64,000 nucleotides of DNA, taken from positions 1-64,000 of the forward strand of contig WTGU01000131.1 of the NCBI GenBank assembly GCA_011523425.1, in the 5' to 3' direction. The notes under the pieces are model-generated. The model did no database searches. It was not told the DNA's origin and saw only the letters and a program-made list of their open reading frames with translations. The position numbers and the translations under genes are program-made. This stretch comes from Alphaproteobacteria bacterium. Lineage in GTDB: Bacteria > Pseudomonadota > Alphaproteobacteria > UBA828. Positions 43,025 to 52,504 of this stretch are shown here, one piece after another (the stretch's first letter is position 1; every line of letters begins with the position of its first letter).

Positions 43025-43798
43025 TCAGTGATGCAACTCGATCGCGTCGCGGATGTAGAGGCAGGTCAGAATGGTGAAGACGTAGGCCTGGAGCACGGCG
43101 ACGAGAAGCTCGAGCCCGTAGAGGGCGACGATGAACGCGAACGGCAGGACGCCGGCGAAGCTCAGGACGAAGACGAAGGCGCCGAACACGTGCAGGATCG
43201 AATGTCCCGCCATCATGTTGGCGAAGAGACGCACCGACAGGCTGATCGGCCGCGCCATGTAGGAGACCACCTCGATCGGCACCAGCAGCGGTGCCATCCA
43301 GATCGGCACGCCGGGCGGCAGGAAGAAGGTGAGGAAGCGGTGCTTGTGGATGACGATGGCGAGGATCGTCACGCCGACGAAGACCACCAGCGCGAACGCG
43401 AGCGTCACGATGATGTGGCTGGTGAAGGTGAAGGAATAGGGGATCAGCCCGAGCACGTTGCCGAGCAGCAGGAACATGAACAGGCTGAAGACGAACGGGA
43501 AGAATTTTTGCGCGCCGCGGCCGCCCACGATGTCGCCCAGCATTCGGGCGATCATCTCGTAGCTCATCTCGACGATCGACTGCAGCCTGCCCGGCACCAG
43601 GCGCCCGCGCCCCATGCCGAGCGTCGTGAGCGCCGTGATGATGATCACGGTCACGCACATCATCAGCGCGGAGTTGGTGAAGGATGCGTCGAAGCCGCCG
43701 AGGTCTATCTCGACGTAGCGGTTGATCGCGAATTGATCGAGCGGGCCGTGATGCGCATCGCCGTTGTGCCCGGCGGCGCCGTTCTCCGTCGTTGCCAC
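43025..43798 (-). CDS. atpB: ATP synthase Fo subunit a
   Basis: 257 residues, multi-spanning. The essential Arg is in [14 protein letters not shown]; other conserved parts are the [13 protein letters not shown] helix and the C-terminal [16 protein letters not shown]. It forms the proton half-channels against the c-ring. Eight bases after atpI, in the standard order atpI-B-E-F'-F. Confidence 0.97.
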   Translation of the reverse strand: MATTENGAAGHNGDAHHGPLDQFAINRYVEIDLGGFDASFTNSALMMCVTVIIITALTTLGMGRGRLVPGRLQSIVEMSYEMIARMLGDIVGGRGAQKFFPFVFSLFMFLLLGNVLGLIPYSFTFTSHIIVTLAFALVVFVGVTILAIVIHKHRFLTFFLPPGVPIWMAPLLVPIEVVSYMARPISLSVRLFANMMAGHSILHVFGAFVFVLSFAGVLPFAFIVALYGLELLVAVLQAYVFTILTCLYIRDAIELHH

Positions 43799-43806
43799 TG
43801 GCCGTC

Positions 43807-44157
43807 CTACCCCTGGCTTCGCTCGTCCTGTCCCTCGTCACGCCGCTCCGCGTCAACGCGGGACAACGGCGTGGCCCCCATCCTCTGTGCCGCCCGAAAC
43901 GCGTTCAGGATGCCGGCCGCGATCCCCACGAAGATGAAGACCACGAACAGCCACGGCCTGGTACCGAGCCAGTCGTCGAGCAGCCAGCCGATGCCGCCGC
44001 CGACGGCCAGCGCGGCCGCCATTTCGATCGCGAGGTGCAGCGCTTGCCCAAGGCGCGTGCCGGGCAATCGTCCCCGATCGCCCGACCCGTCTTCGCCTCG
44101 GGCCTTGCGCAGCCGGGAGCCAAGATCCTCCAGGGACGGCCGTGGTTTGTCGTCCAT
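43807..44157 (-). CDS. atpI: ATP synthase accessory protein AtpI
   Basis: 116 residues: charged N-terminus (DDKPRPSLEDLGSRLRKARG), then two membrane helices (ALHLAIEMAAALAVGGGIGW and PWLFVVFIFVGIAAGILNAF). AtpI assists c-ring assembly or Mg2+ supply. First gene of the Fo operon with a good promoter 54-82 bases upstream. Confidence 0.9.
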   Translation of the reverse strand: MDDKPRPSLEDLGSRLRKARGEDGSGDRGRLPGTRLGQALHLAIEMAAALAVGGGIGWLLDDWLGTRPWLFVVFIFVGIAAGILNAFRAAQRMGATPLSRVDAERRDEGQDERSQG

Positions 44158-44210
44158 GCAAACCCGCTCGGCCAGGGCGCGCGCAGGCCCCGCAGTCGAA
44201 AAACGCCCGC

Positions 44211-44239
44211 ACCATAGGGGCTGCCCCGCCCCCTGTCAA
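44211..44239 (-). promoter_or_regulatory. Promoter of the Fo ATP synthase operon
   Basis: On the minus strand TTGACA (44239-44234), a 17-base GC-rich spacer, and TATGGT (44216-44211). Start codon of atpI is about 53 bases downstream. It sits in the 165-base gap after smc. Confidence 0.8.
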
Positions 44240-44322
44240 GCCGGGGAAGCGGCGCTGACGGGCGCCGTAATAGTATGAAATAACACGAAAATCTGCCGCC
44301 CGCCGAATCCGGTCTTTCGCGC

Positions 44323-47300
44323 TCAGGCGCTCTCCCGCAGACGCACGGCGCGCTCCAGATCGACCGACACGAGCTCGGAGACCCCCTGCTCCACCATGGT
44401 GACGCCGAACAGCCTGTCGACGCGGGCCATGGTGATGCGGTGGTGGGTGACGACAACGAAGCGGGTGCGCGTCTCCTCGGCCAGCCTGGCGACGAGCGAG
44501 CAGAAGCGCTCCACGTTGGCGTCGTCCAGCGGGGCATCGACCTCGTCGAGCACGCAGAGCGGCGCCGGGTTGGTCAGGAACGCGGCGAAGAGCAGCGCGA
44601 TGGCGGTCAGCGCCTTCTCGCCGCCGGAAAGCAGCGAGAGCGACTGCGCCCGCTTGCCGGGCGGGCTCGCCACCACCTCGAGCCCCGCCTCCAGCGGATC
44701 GTCGGAATCGATCAGCGCGAGATGGGCCTTGCCGCCGCCGAAGAGCTCGGTGAAGAGGCGCCGGAAGTGCCCGTCGATGGTGCCGAACGCTTCCAGCATC
44801 CGCTCGCGCCCCTCGCGGTCGAGGCCGGCGATGCCCCGGCGCAGGCGGCCGATCGCCTCCAGCAGGTCGGTGCGGGAGTCCTGCATCTCGCGGATGCGCT
44901 CTTCGAGCTCGCCTGCCTCCTCTTCCGCCCGCAGGTTCACGGCGCCGATGTTCTCGCGCTCGCGGATCTGGCGCTGGAGCCTGATCTCCACCGTCTCGGC
45001 ATCGGGAAGCTCGTCCTCGGGCGCGAGCCCGGAGACCGCGTGGACCTCCGCCGGGGCCACGCCGAGGCGCTCCGTGATCTGCTGCGCGGCATGGTCCTCC
45101 GCGTGGCCGGCCTCGGTCACGAGACCCTCCAGCCGGGCCTTGTCCTCGCGGGCCGCGCCCAGCGCCGCTTCGGCCTGCCTGAGCGCGCCGGCCGCCGCCT
45201 TCGCCTCCTCCTCGGCCCGTGCCAGCGCATCGACGGCGCCGCGATGCGTCGCCTCCTCGCGCCCGATGGCGTCGAGCAGCTCGGCCCGCCTCGCCTCCAG
45301 CGCGGCCGGCCGGGCGTCGAGCGCGGCGCGCGCCGCCTCGGCCTCGTCCCGCCGTTCGGCGAGGTCCGCGAGGCGCTGCCGCGCGCTGCCCACGCGCGCC
45401 GCCCAGATCTCGCTCTCCCGCGCCAGCCCGGCGAGCCGGGTGCCGCGCCCGGCGGCGGCCTGGGCGACCCCATGGTGGCGGGCCGCCCGCTCCTCGTAGC
45501 GGCTGCGGAGAGCGGCCAGCTCGTCCCGCATGCGGGCGACCTCCGCCTTGCCGCCAGAGTCGTCCTCCGCCGGCAGGGCCTCCAGCGCGGCCTGCGCCAG
45601 GCGCTCGGCCTCGTCCGTCTCCGCGTTCTCCTGCCGGAGTCGCGTGACCGTCTCCTCCAGCGAGGAGAGGCGCGTCCGCGCCGCCGCCGCCTCGGCCGAG
45701 GCCAGGGCCTTTGCTTCCCGCGCCGTCCGCAGCGCGTCCGCCGCCTCGTCGGCAGCGGCGCGGACCCGGCCGCAGGCGGCCTCCGCCTCCTCCCTGGCCG
45801 CCGCCGCCGCCGCGACGGCCTGCTCTGCCGCGCTCTTGGCGCCCTCGGCCTCGGCGCAGGTTCCGGCCAGCGCCGCCAGCCGGTTCCGCGCCTCGAGCCG
45901 GCGGGCCGCCGCCGTCGCCGCGTCGGCGGCCACCGTGAAGCCGTCCCAACGCCAGAGCGAGCCGTCACGGCTGACGAGCCGCTGGCCGGGGCGGAGAGCC
46001 TGCTGCAGGCGGGCGCCCTCGGCTTCCGCCACAACGCCGATCTGCGCAAGCCGCGCCGCCAGCGCCTGCGGCGCTCGCACCGCGTCTGCGAGCGGTGAGG
46101 CTTCCGGCGGCAGCGGGGCTAGATCGGCGGCCCCGGCGAGAGTGCGCCAGTGCACCGGCGCGTCCTCGTCGGTGCCGGCCTGGAGGTCGTCGCCGAGCGC
46201 TGCGCCCACGGCGGCCTCGAAGCCCGGCTTCACCGTCACCCGGTCCCACAGCGCCGGGCCGCTGCCGGCGGCCGGTGCGGCGAGCAGCGCGGCCAGCGCC
46301 GCGCGCTCCGCCTCGTTGCGTGCCAGCGCGGCATCGGCCGTGCGCAGCTCCTCGCGGAGCGTCCGCTCGCGGTCCTCGGCACGGGCGCGGGCCGCCTCCG
46401 CCTCGCTGAGCGCCGCGCGGGCCTCCTCGAATCGTGCGGCGTGCGCACTTTCGGCGACTCGGGCCCCGGCCAGACGATCGTCCGCCGGCGAGCCCTTCTC
46501 CAGCGCCGCGCGCTCGTCGAGCGCCGCAGTCAGATCCCGCTCGAGCCGCGCACGCCGGTCTCTGGCGTCCCCGATCCGCCTGCCGAGGGCCTCGCGCTCC
46601 GCCTCCGCCCGAGCCTCCGCCTGGCCGAGCGCGGCGAGGCGCCGGTCCGCCGCCTCGACCTCGGCGCGCGCTTCCTCGCGGGCCGTGCGCGCCGCGGCTT
46701 CGGCCTCGGCATCGCCTTCGGCCTCGCGCGCGAGCCGGCCGCTCTCCTCGTCGAGGCGGCGGCGGGCGTCGTCGGCTTCGGCGGCGAGCGCTTCCTCGCG
46801 CCCGATGTCGGCGGCAATCTGGCTGCGCCGTGCCGCGTTCTCCTCACGGGCGCGGGCGAGGCGCTCCTCCTCCTCCGCCAGCCGCTCGTGCTCGATGCGC
46901 AGCCGCTGCAGGACGGCCGCGCGCTCGGTCTCGTGGCGGCGCCGTTCGGGCAGGATCGCCGCGGCATCGGCCTGGCGGCGCGCCGCCTCGGCGGCTTCGG
47001 CGGTAGCGCGCTCGACCCTGCCCGCCGTCTCTTCAGCCTGGCGCGACACCTCCTCGGCGCGGAGCCGGGCCGCGGTCCAGCGCACCAGCAGCAGCACCGC
47101 CTCGGTCTCGCGGATCTTGCCGGAGAGCCGCTTGTAGCGCCGGGCGTGGCGCGCCTGGCGCTCGAGGTCGCGAAGCTGCCCTTCGAGGGTGCCGATCACG
47201 TCTTGCAGGCGCTCGAGGTTGGTCTCCGCCGCCCTCAGCTTGAGCTCGGCCTCGTGGCGCCTCGCGTGCAGGCCGGTGATGCCGGCGGCCTCCTCGAGCA

Positions 47301-47787
47301 GGGCCCGGCGCTGCACCGGCTTCGCCCCGATGATGTCGCCGATGCGCCCTTGCCCCACCAGCGCGGAGCTGTGCGCGCCGGTGGCGGCGTCGGCGAACAG
47401 GAGCTGGACGTCGCGGGCGCGGACCTCGTTGCCGTTGAGGGTGTAGGTGGAGCCCTCGCCCCGCTCGATCCGGCGGGTCACCTCGATCTCGGCCGCCTCG
47501 CTCAGCGCCGGCGGCGCGGTGCGGTCCGTATTGTCGAGGCTGAGCGTGGCCTCGGCGAGGCCGTGGGAGGGGCGGCGGGCGGTGCCGCCGAAGATCACGT
47601 CCTCCATGCCGCCGCCGCGCACCTGGCGGGGCGCGGTCTCGCCCATGACCCAGCGCATCGCCTCGACGAGGTTCGACTTGCCGCAGCCGTTGGGGCCGAC
47701 GATCCCGGTGAGCCCGGGCTCGATGTAGAGCTCCGTCGGCTCGACGAAGGACTTGAAGCCGGCGACCCTGAGCTTCGTGACCTGCAC
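44323..47787 (-). CDS. smc: Chromosome segregation protein SMC
   Basis: 1154 residues. Walker A GIVGPNGCGKSNL near residue 30, two long coiled coils (~165-500 and ~650-930, very Ala/Glu/Arg rich) around a hinge (~510-640), the ABC signature LSGGEKALTAIALLF and Walker B PLCVLDEVDAPLDD near the C-terminus. The condensin ATPase dimer compacts DNA with ScpAB, whose genes are not here. 15 bases after the DsbA-like gene; smc-DsbA-DUF721-mutY is a recurring alphaproteobacterial order. Confidence 0.97.
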   Translation of the reverse strand: MQVTKLRVAGFKSFVEPTELYIEPGLTGIVGPNGCGKSNLVEAMRWVMGETAPRQVRGGGMEDVIFGGTARRPSHGLAEATLSLDNTDRTAPPALSEAAEIEVTRRIERGEGSTYTLNGNEVRARDVQLLFADAATGAHSSALVGQGRIGDIIGAKPVQRRALLEEAAGITGLHARRHEAELKLRAAETNLERLQDVIGTLEGQLRDLERQARHARRYKRLSGKIRETEAVLLLVRWTAARLRAEEVSRQAEETAGRVERATAEAAEAARRQADAAAILPERRRHETERAAVLQRLRIEHERLAEEEERLARAREENAARRSQIAADIGREEALAAEADDARRRLDEESGRLAREAEGDAEAEAAARTAREEARAEVEAADRRLAALGQAEARAEAEREALGRRIGDARDRRARLERDLTAALDERAALEKGSPADDRLAGARVAESAHAARFEEARAALSEAEAARARAEDRERTLREELRTADAALARNEAERAALAALLAAPAAGSGPALWDRVTVKPGFEAAVGAALGDDLQAGTDEDAPVHWRTLAGAADLAPLPPEASPLADAVRAPQALAARLAQIGVVAEAEGARLQQALRPGQRLVSRDGSLWRWDGFTVAADAATAAARRLEARNRLAALAGTCAEAEGAKSAAEQAVAAAAAAREEAEAACGRVRAAADEAADALRTAREAKALASAEAAAARTRLSSLEETVTRLRQENAETDEAERLAQAALEALPAEDDSGGKAEVARMRDELAALRSRYEERAARHHGVAQAAAGRGTRLAGLARESEIWAARVGSARQRLADLAERRDEAEAARAALDARPAALEARRAELLDAIGREEATHRGAVDALARAEEEAKAAAGALRQAEAALGAAREDKARLEGLVTEAGHAEDHAAQQITERLGVAPAEVHAVSGLAPEDELPDAETVEIRLQRQIRERENIGAVNLRAEEEAGELEERIREMQDSRTDLLEAIGRLRRGIAGLDREGRERMLEAFGTIDGHFRRLFTELFGGGKAHLALIDSDDPLEAGLEVVASPPGKRAQSLSLLSGGEKALTAIALLFAAFLTNPAPLCVLDEVDAPLDDANVERFCSLVARLAEETRTRFVVVTHHRITMARVDRLFGVTMVEQGVSELVSVDLERAVRLRESA

Positions 47788-47802
47788 GGGCGTCCCCTCC
47801 GC

Positions 47803-48447
47803 CTAGGAGCCCTGGAGCAGACGGTCGATGTGGCGGGTCAGCGCGTCGTAGTTCATCTTGCCGTCGTACTTCTCGCCGTTGACGATGATCGTCGGGGTCG
47901 ACGACACGTCGTGTTCGTCCTGGGCCATCCCCATCGAGCGGAAGATGGAGTCTTCGAGGTCCTTGTCCGCGAGACAGTCCTCGAACCGCTCCCGGCTCAC
48001 CCCGCCCAGCTCGCCGAGCTGGACCAGCTCGTCCATGTAGCGGCTGCTGCGCGCCCAGTCGTTGAAGGTCTGGAACAGGACATCGACGAAGGTGAAGTAG
48101 CGCTCGGGCCCGGCGCAGTGGGCGAGGATGGCGGCATGAAGGGCCGGCGCGTTGAGCGGGAAGTCGCGCGCCACGTAGCGCAGCTTGCCGGCATCCACGT
48201 AGTCCGGCTTAAGGCGGTTGTAGATGTTCTGATGGAACCACTGGCAGTGGGGGCAGGTGAGCGAGAAATACTCGATCAGGGTGACCGGCGCGTTCGGATC
48301 GCCCTGGGCCAGATCGCCGGGCCTCTCGCCGATGCCGGCGCCGAGCGCCCGCGTCGGCGCCACGAGGGCGGCGACCGGAAGGGCCGGAATCGCCGCCATG
48401 GCCCCGAGCAGAAAACGCCGCGAAATCACTGTCCTGCCCTCATCCAT
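47803..48447 (-). CDS. DsbA-family thiol:disulfide protein
   Basis: 214 residues. N-terminal export signal with SRRFLLGAMAAIPALPVAALVAP (twin Arg, Tat-like), thioredoxin fold with active site Cys65-Pro-His-Cys68 (SLTCPHCQWFH) and cis-Pro in STPTIIVNG. Periplasmic oxidase or isomerase of protein disulfides. The ATG at 48447 overlaps the methyltransferase stop by 8 bases; a GTG at 48429 (VISRRFLL) is an alternative start that keeps the signal. Confidence 0.92.
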   Translation of the reverse strand: MDEGRTVISRRFLLGAMAAIPALPVAALVAPTRALGAGIGERPGDLAQGDPNAPVTLIEYFSLTCPHCQWFHQNIYNRLKPDYVDAGKLRYVARDFPLNAPALHAAILAHCAGPERYFTFVDVLFQTFNDWARSSRYMDELVQLGELGGVSRERFEDCLADKDLEDSIFRSMGMAQDEHDVSSTPTIIVNGEKYDGKMNYDALTRHIDRLLQGS

Positions 48448-49204
48448 TGATGTCGCATCCGAGGAAGCTCCGCCCCTTCTGCCTGCACGCCTCCATGACC
48501 GAGAAGGAGCCCGCCGCCGGATCGACGACCACGTCGCCCGGATTGCTGACCGCCTCGATCAGCGCGGCCTGAAGGCCGACCGGCTTGGGGTGGACGCGGT
48601 TGCGGGGCTCGACCGCCTCGCTCCACACGTCGGGGATAGTGTGCACCTTCCACACGCCCTTGGCCTTGCGCGGCGCCTTCTGCAGCACGACCAGGTATTC
48701 GCTCGCCCGCCGGGTGCGATAGCCCATGCCGATCCGCTTCTTGTGCCAGGTCACCATGTCCACGATGGCGAGCGCGGTGCCCGCGAGCCAGTCGCCGAAG
48801 CCGGTGCAGAGGTGATACTTGTCCGTCCACAGGAAGAGGTGTCCGCTCGGCATCAGGCAGCGGTCGAGCTCGCGGATGAACGACGGGATCTCGTCGGTCA
48901 TCTGCGGCAGGGCGGCGCGGCCTGCGCCGCGGCGCACGCCCTCGTTGCCGTAGGCGAGATGATCGAGCACGCCGCGATACTGCGGGTCCAGGAAGGCGAC
49001 GGGGACGGCGGCGTCCGGCAGCAGGCCGAGGAAGCGGAGCCCCTCCATCTTGAGGCGGCTGTCGAAGGCCAACCCCACCGGTAGTATGAGTGGCGGCTGG
49101 TCCAGTTGCCGCACGGAGGAGAACACCGAGTCCCTTCCGGCACCCGGCGGGGCTTCCTGCGACGTGACGGCCTCGATGACCATTCCGGCGCGGACTGTAC
49201 GCAC
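48440..49204 (-). CDS. Orphan site-specific DNA methyltransferase (beta-class order)
   Basis: 254 residues. Motif IV is VAFLDPQYRGVLDHLAYGNEG (DPQY where DPPY is usual), a central target-recognition-like region (KKRIGMGYRTRRASEYLVVLQK), HPKPVGLQ, and motif I VVDPAAGSFSVMEACRQKGRSFLGCDI at the end. This order matches the beta group of N6-adenine/N4-cytosine methylases; it is not CcrM-like in detail. No restriction partner is nearby. An ATG at 49183 is an alternative start, favoured by a TATACT box at 49223-49218. Embedded between DUF721 and DsbA genes. Confidence 0.85.
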   Translation of the reverse strand: MRTVRAGMVIEAVTSQEAPPGAGRDSVFSSVRQLDQPPLILPVGLAFDSRLKMEGLRFLGLLPDAAVPVAFLDPQYRGVLDHLAYGNEGVRRGAGRAALPQMTDEIPSFIRELDRCLMPSGHLFLWTDKYHLCTGFGDWLAGTALAIVDMVTWHKKRIGMGYRTRRASEYLVVLQKAPRKAKGVWKVHTIPDVWSEAVEPRNRVHPKPVGLQAALIEAVSNPGDVVVDPAAGSFSVMEACRQKGRSFLGCDING

Positions 49205-49314
49205 GGGCGCGGCGAAAAGTATAGTTCGTCTGATCCCGGCCTCGCCCGGTGGCGCACGCGTGCCCCGGACCGCCGCTCTTTCAGTCGAAATACATGCGGT
49301 TTATCAGCGGGTTG

Positions 49315-49779
49315 CTATTTGCGCGGGCGCGTGAGAACGGCGCGCCCCAGGGCCGCGAGGGCCGCCTTCAGGCGGGCGTCCCGGGTGGCGCCGACCGCCG
49401 ATTCGACGCGCGCGAGCGACTCCGAGTCGGTTTTCGCCCGGGCCGGCCTCTGTTCGCCGCCCGTCACGGGCGCCCGCGGCGCCCGGTTGACGTAGGCGAT
49501 CCGGGTTACCGCGCGGTAGCCGTAGTGCACGGCGATCCGCTCCAGGATCTGGGGCTCGAGATGTTGCAGCTCGACCGCGACCGGGCCGGCGACGCAGACC
49601 CGGAGCGTGCCGTCCCGTCCCAGGCGCTCGGGCCACGAGCATTCGGCGACGGTCTCGCCCACGATCGCGGGCCACGCGCCGGCGATCCCCGCCGCCGCGA
49701 GCCCCCGCGACTCGAAGGACCTGGCGGCGATCCTGCCGATCAGCGAGGAGAGAGGCTGCGCCTGGCGGGCCTTGCGCAT
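49315..49779 (-). CDS. DUF721 (DciA-like) protein
   Basis: 154 residues from ATG at 49779 (ATG at 49848 gives 177). N-terminal LSSLIGRIAARSFESRGLAAAGIAGAWPAIVGETVAECSWPERL followed by a beta-rich KH-like half (GTLRVCVAGPVAVELQHLEPQILERI). DUF721 includes DciA, the DnaB helicase loader, though short alphaproteobacterial members are uncharacterised. Divergent from mutY. The 110 bases after it contain a somewhat AT-rich stretch with a TATACT box. Confidence 0.85.
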   Translation of the reverse strand: MRKARQAQPLSSLIGRIAARSFESRGLAAAGIAGAWPAIVGETVAECSWPERLGRDGTLRVCVAGPVAVELQHLEPQILERIAVHYGYRAVTRIAYVNRAPRAPVTGGEQRPARAKTDSESLARVESAVGATRDARLKAALAALGRAVLTRPRK

Positions 49780-49856
49780 GTCCGGGGCCGGGAGTCGCGG
49801 AGTCAGGGCTACGGTGTACGCCCATTGCCGCCCGCTGTGAAGCGGCACGGCCGCCG

Positions 49857-50957
49857 GTGAGCAAGGCGCCGATGTTAGAGCCGAAGCCGAAGCCCGACTC
49901 GCCCGCGCGGCTGGCCCGGCTGCTGCTGGACTGGTACGACCGCCACCGCCGCCGCCTGCCCTGGCGCGCCGAGCCCGGCGAGGCGCCGGACCCCTACCGG
50001 GTCTGGCTCAGCGAGATCATGCTGCAGCAGACCACCGTCCCGGTCGTGGCCGGCTATTTCCGGCGCTTCCTGGAGCGCTGGCCGACGCTGGAGGCGCTCG
50101 CCGCCGCCGAGCTCGACGAGGTACTCCACGCCTGGCAGGGGCTCGGCTACTACGCGCGCGCCCGCAACCTGCACGCCTGCGCGCGGGCCGTGCTGGCCGA
50201 TCACGGCGGGCGCTTCCCGGCCGACGAGAAGGCGCTGAAGGCGCTGCCGGGGATCGGGCGCTACACCGCCGCCGCCATCGCGGCCATCGCCTACGGGCGG
50301 CCGGCGACCGTGGTCGACGGCAATGTCGAGCGGGTGATGGCCCGCCTGCGCGCTGTCGAGACGCCGCTGCCGGCGGCCAAGCCCGCGCTGCATGCGCTCG
50401 CCGCCGCGCTCACTCCCCGCACCCGGCCCGGCGACTACGCGCAGGCGCTGATGGACCTCGGCGCCACGGTCTGCACGCCGCGCAAGCCGGGCTGCCTCGC
50501 CTGCCCCTGGCAGGGCGCCTGCGAGGGGCGGGCGCGGGGCCTCGCCGAGAGCCTGCCGCGCCGGGCTCGCAAGCGCCCGCGTCCGCTGCGCCACGGCGTC
50601 GCCTTCTGGCTGATGCGCGCAGACGGCGCCGTGCTGCTGCGGCGCCGGCCGGAGGAGGGCCTGCTCGGCGGGATGATCGAGCTGCCGAGCACGCCCTGGC
50701 GGGCGGAGCCCTGGGCGCTGGCGGAGGCGGAGGCCCACGCGCCCGAGCCGCGTCCCTGGCAGGCGCTGCCGGAGCCGGTGCGGCACGGCTTCACCCATTT
50801 CGAGATCGAGTTCCTGGTGGCGGCCGCCGAGACCGACGGCGAAGGCCTCGACGGGGGCGGCATCTGGTGTCCGCCCGCCCGCTTCTCGGAGCACGCGCTG
50901 CCGGCGCTGACGCGCAAGCTGGTCCGCCATGCCGCGCGCCATCGCCCCGGCCCGTAA
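49857..50957 (+). CDS. mutY: A/G-specific adenine glycosylase MutY
   Basis: 366 residues from GTG at 49857. Catalytic Glu53 (SEIMLQQT), HhH LPGIGRYTAAAI and Asp154 (VVDGNVERV), a 4Fe-4S cluster with Cys206-X6-Cys213-X2-Cys216-X5-Cys222, and a C-terminal NUDIX-like domain (~245-360) that recognises 8-oxoG. Removes A opposite 8-oxoG. Divergent partner of DUF721 with only a short shared regulatory gap. Confidence 0.97.
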   Translation: MSKAPMLEPKPKPDSPARLARLLLDWYDRHRRRLPWRAEPGEAPDPYRVWLSEIMLQQTTVPVVAGYFRRFLERWPTLEALAAAELDEVLHAWQGLGYYARARNLHACARAVLADHGGRFPADEKALKALPGIGRYTAAAIAAIAYGRPATVVDGNVERVMARLRAVETPLPAAKPALHALAAALTPRTRPGDYAQALMDLGATVCTPRKPGCLACPWQGACEGRARGLAESLPRRARKRPRPLRHGVAFWLMRADGAVLLRRRPEEGLLGGMIELPSTPWRAEPWALAEAEAHAPEPRPWQALPEPVRHGFTHFEIEFLVAAAETDGEGLDGGGIWCPPARFSEHALPALTRKLVRHAARHRPGP

Positions 50958-51004
50958 GGCGGGCTAGCATCTCCAACTCGAACGACGCGGGAGCCTCGCG
51001 GGCG

Positions 51005-52474
51005 ATGGCGAGCGGCAGACGGGCGGAGGGAGGCGGGCAGAAGCGGCTCTCGCCGACGCGCGTGCGGGAGGCGATGCACCGCGCCGCGCGCTACGGGCGA
51101 ACCGGGCGGCACGCGGAGGCGCGGACGCTCTACCGCAGCGTTCTCGCCGCCCGCCCCGACCACCGGGACGCGCTGAAGGCCTGCGCGCTGGCCGCCTTCC
51201 GGCTCGAGGCGCTGGACGAGGCGGCGATGCTGCTGCAGCGCGCCGTCGCCCTCGATGCCGACGACGCCGGCGCCCACAACGACCTCGGCAACGTGCTGCA
51301 GGCGGCGGGGCACATCGAGGCCGCGCTCGCCGCCTATCGTCGGGCCGTCGCGATCGACCCCGAGAGGGCCGAGACCCACCTCAATCTCGGCCAGGCGCTG
51401 CGGGCGGCGGGAGACCTCGACGCCGCCGCCGGGGCCTTCGGCCGGGCGGCTGCGCTGCGTCCCGATCACGCGGGCACACTGCTCCGCATCGGGCTCGTCC
51501 ACCACGCGAGAGGCGATCTCGACGAGGCCGCGCGCGCCCTCCGCCGGGCGCTGGAGGTCGAGCCCGGCAATGCCGAGGCCCACTTCGCGCTCGGGAACGT
51601 TCTCTATGCCGGGAGCCGTCTCGACGAGGCGGTGGCGGCCTACGGGCAGGCGGCGGCGTTCCGCCCCGACATTCTCGACTCCTCGTTCGAGGTGGGGAAG
51701 CCGCGCCACGTCCATGCCCATCTCGACCGCCGCGATCCGCAGGCCGCGCTCGCCGCCTGCGACGATCTGCTGGCGCGCCGGCCGGGCCAGAGCGGCGCGC
51801 TGGCGATGAAGGCGCTGGCGCTGCAGGAAGCGGGCGAACGGGAAGAGGCGCGCGCCCTGCTCGACTTCGACCGCCTGCTGCGCCGCGAGCATTGCGCCCC
51901 GCCCGCCGGCTTCGCCGATATCGCCGCCTTCAACGACGCGCTCGCCGCCCATGTCCGGGATCATCCGACGCTGCGGGAGGCGCCCGAGAGCTACTCCATG
52001 GAGCGCGGGCGCAGCACCAGCGAGCTGCTGCCCGGTCGGGGCGGCCCGGCGGCTGCGTTCGGCACGCTGGTGGAGCACGCGCTCGACGCCTATCGCGCGG
52101 CGCTGCCCCAGGACCCCGGCCATCCCTTCCTCGCCGACGTGCCGCAGAGCGTCAGGATCACGGCGTGGGGGGTGATCCTCGACGAGGGCGCCTATCAGGT
52201 ACCCCACATCCACCCCTCGGCCTGGCTCAGCGGCGTCTACTACGTCGCCCTGCCCCGCTCCCTCGGCGCGGACGATGACGGCACCGCCGGATGGATCGAG
52301 TTCGGCCGCCCCTACTGGGACTTCCGGATGAGGGCGGAGCCGGAGACCCGCCTGATCGAGCCGGAAGAAGGGCTGATGCTGCTCTTCCCCTCGTACATGT
52401 TTCACCGCACCCTGCCCTTCGCCGGCGGGGGCGAGCGCATCAGCGTCGCCTTCGACCTGCTGCGGGGCGAGTGA
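51005..52474 (+). CDS. TPR protein with C-terminal putative 2OG-Fe(II) oxygenase
   Basis: 489 residues. Residues ~20-290 are about seven to eight tetratricopeptide repeats (e.g. AHNDLGNVLQAAGHIEAALAAYRRAVAIDPERA). Residues ~330-489 resemble 2OG-FeII_Oxy_5: QVPHIHPSAWLSGVYYVALP with His-X-His, GWIEFGRPY and FPSYMFHRTLPF with the distal His. Likely a protein or peptide hydroxylase with a partner-binding TPR arm. ATG at 51005; downstream alpha/beta hydrolase is 30 bases away. Confidence 0.85.
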   Translation: MASGRRAEGGGQKRLSPTRVREAMHRAARYGRTGRHAEARTLYRSVLAARPDHRDALKACALAAFRLEALDEAAMLLQRAVALDADDAGAHNDLGNVLQAAGHIEAALAAYRRAVAIDPERAETHLNLGQALRAAGDLDAAAGAFGRAAALRPDHAGTLLRIGLVHHARGDLDEAARALRRALEVEPGNAEAHFALGNVLYAGSRLDEAVAAYGQAAAFRPDILDSSFEVGKPRHVHAHLDRRDPQAALAACDDLLARRPGQSGALAMKALALQEAGEREEARALLDFDRLLRREHCAPPAGFADIAAFNDALAAHVRDHPTLREAPESYSMERGRSTSELLPGRGGPAAAFGTLVEHALDAYRAALPQDPGHPFLADVPQSVRITAWGVILDEGAYQVPHIHPSAWLSGVYYVALPRSLGADDDGTAGWIEFGRPYWDFRMRAEPETRLIEPEEGLMLLFPSYMFHRTLPFAGGGERISVAFDLLRGE

Positions 52475-52504
52475 CGGCGAGAGGGACAACAAGGGAGCGA
52501 TGGG

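Noticed and set aside
44700-47100. Low-complexity GC-rich stretch with many long open frames on both strands
   Set aside because: Explained by the Ala/Glu/Arg-rich coiled coils of SMC.
48440-49204. CcrM cell-cycle methyltransferase
   Set aside because: It lacks the CcrM-type DPPYNLQL and HPTQKPEALL patterns and is shorter; only the general beta-class order fits.
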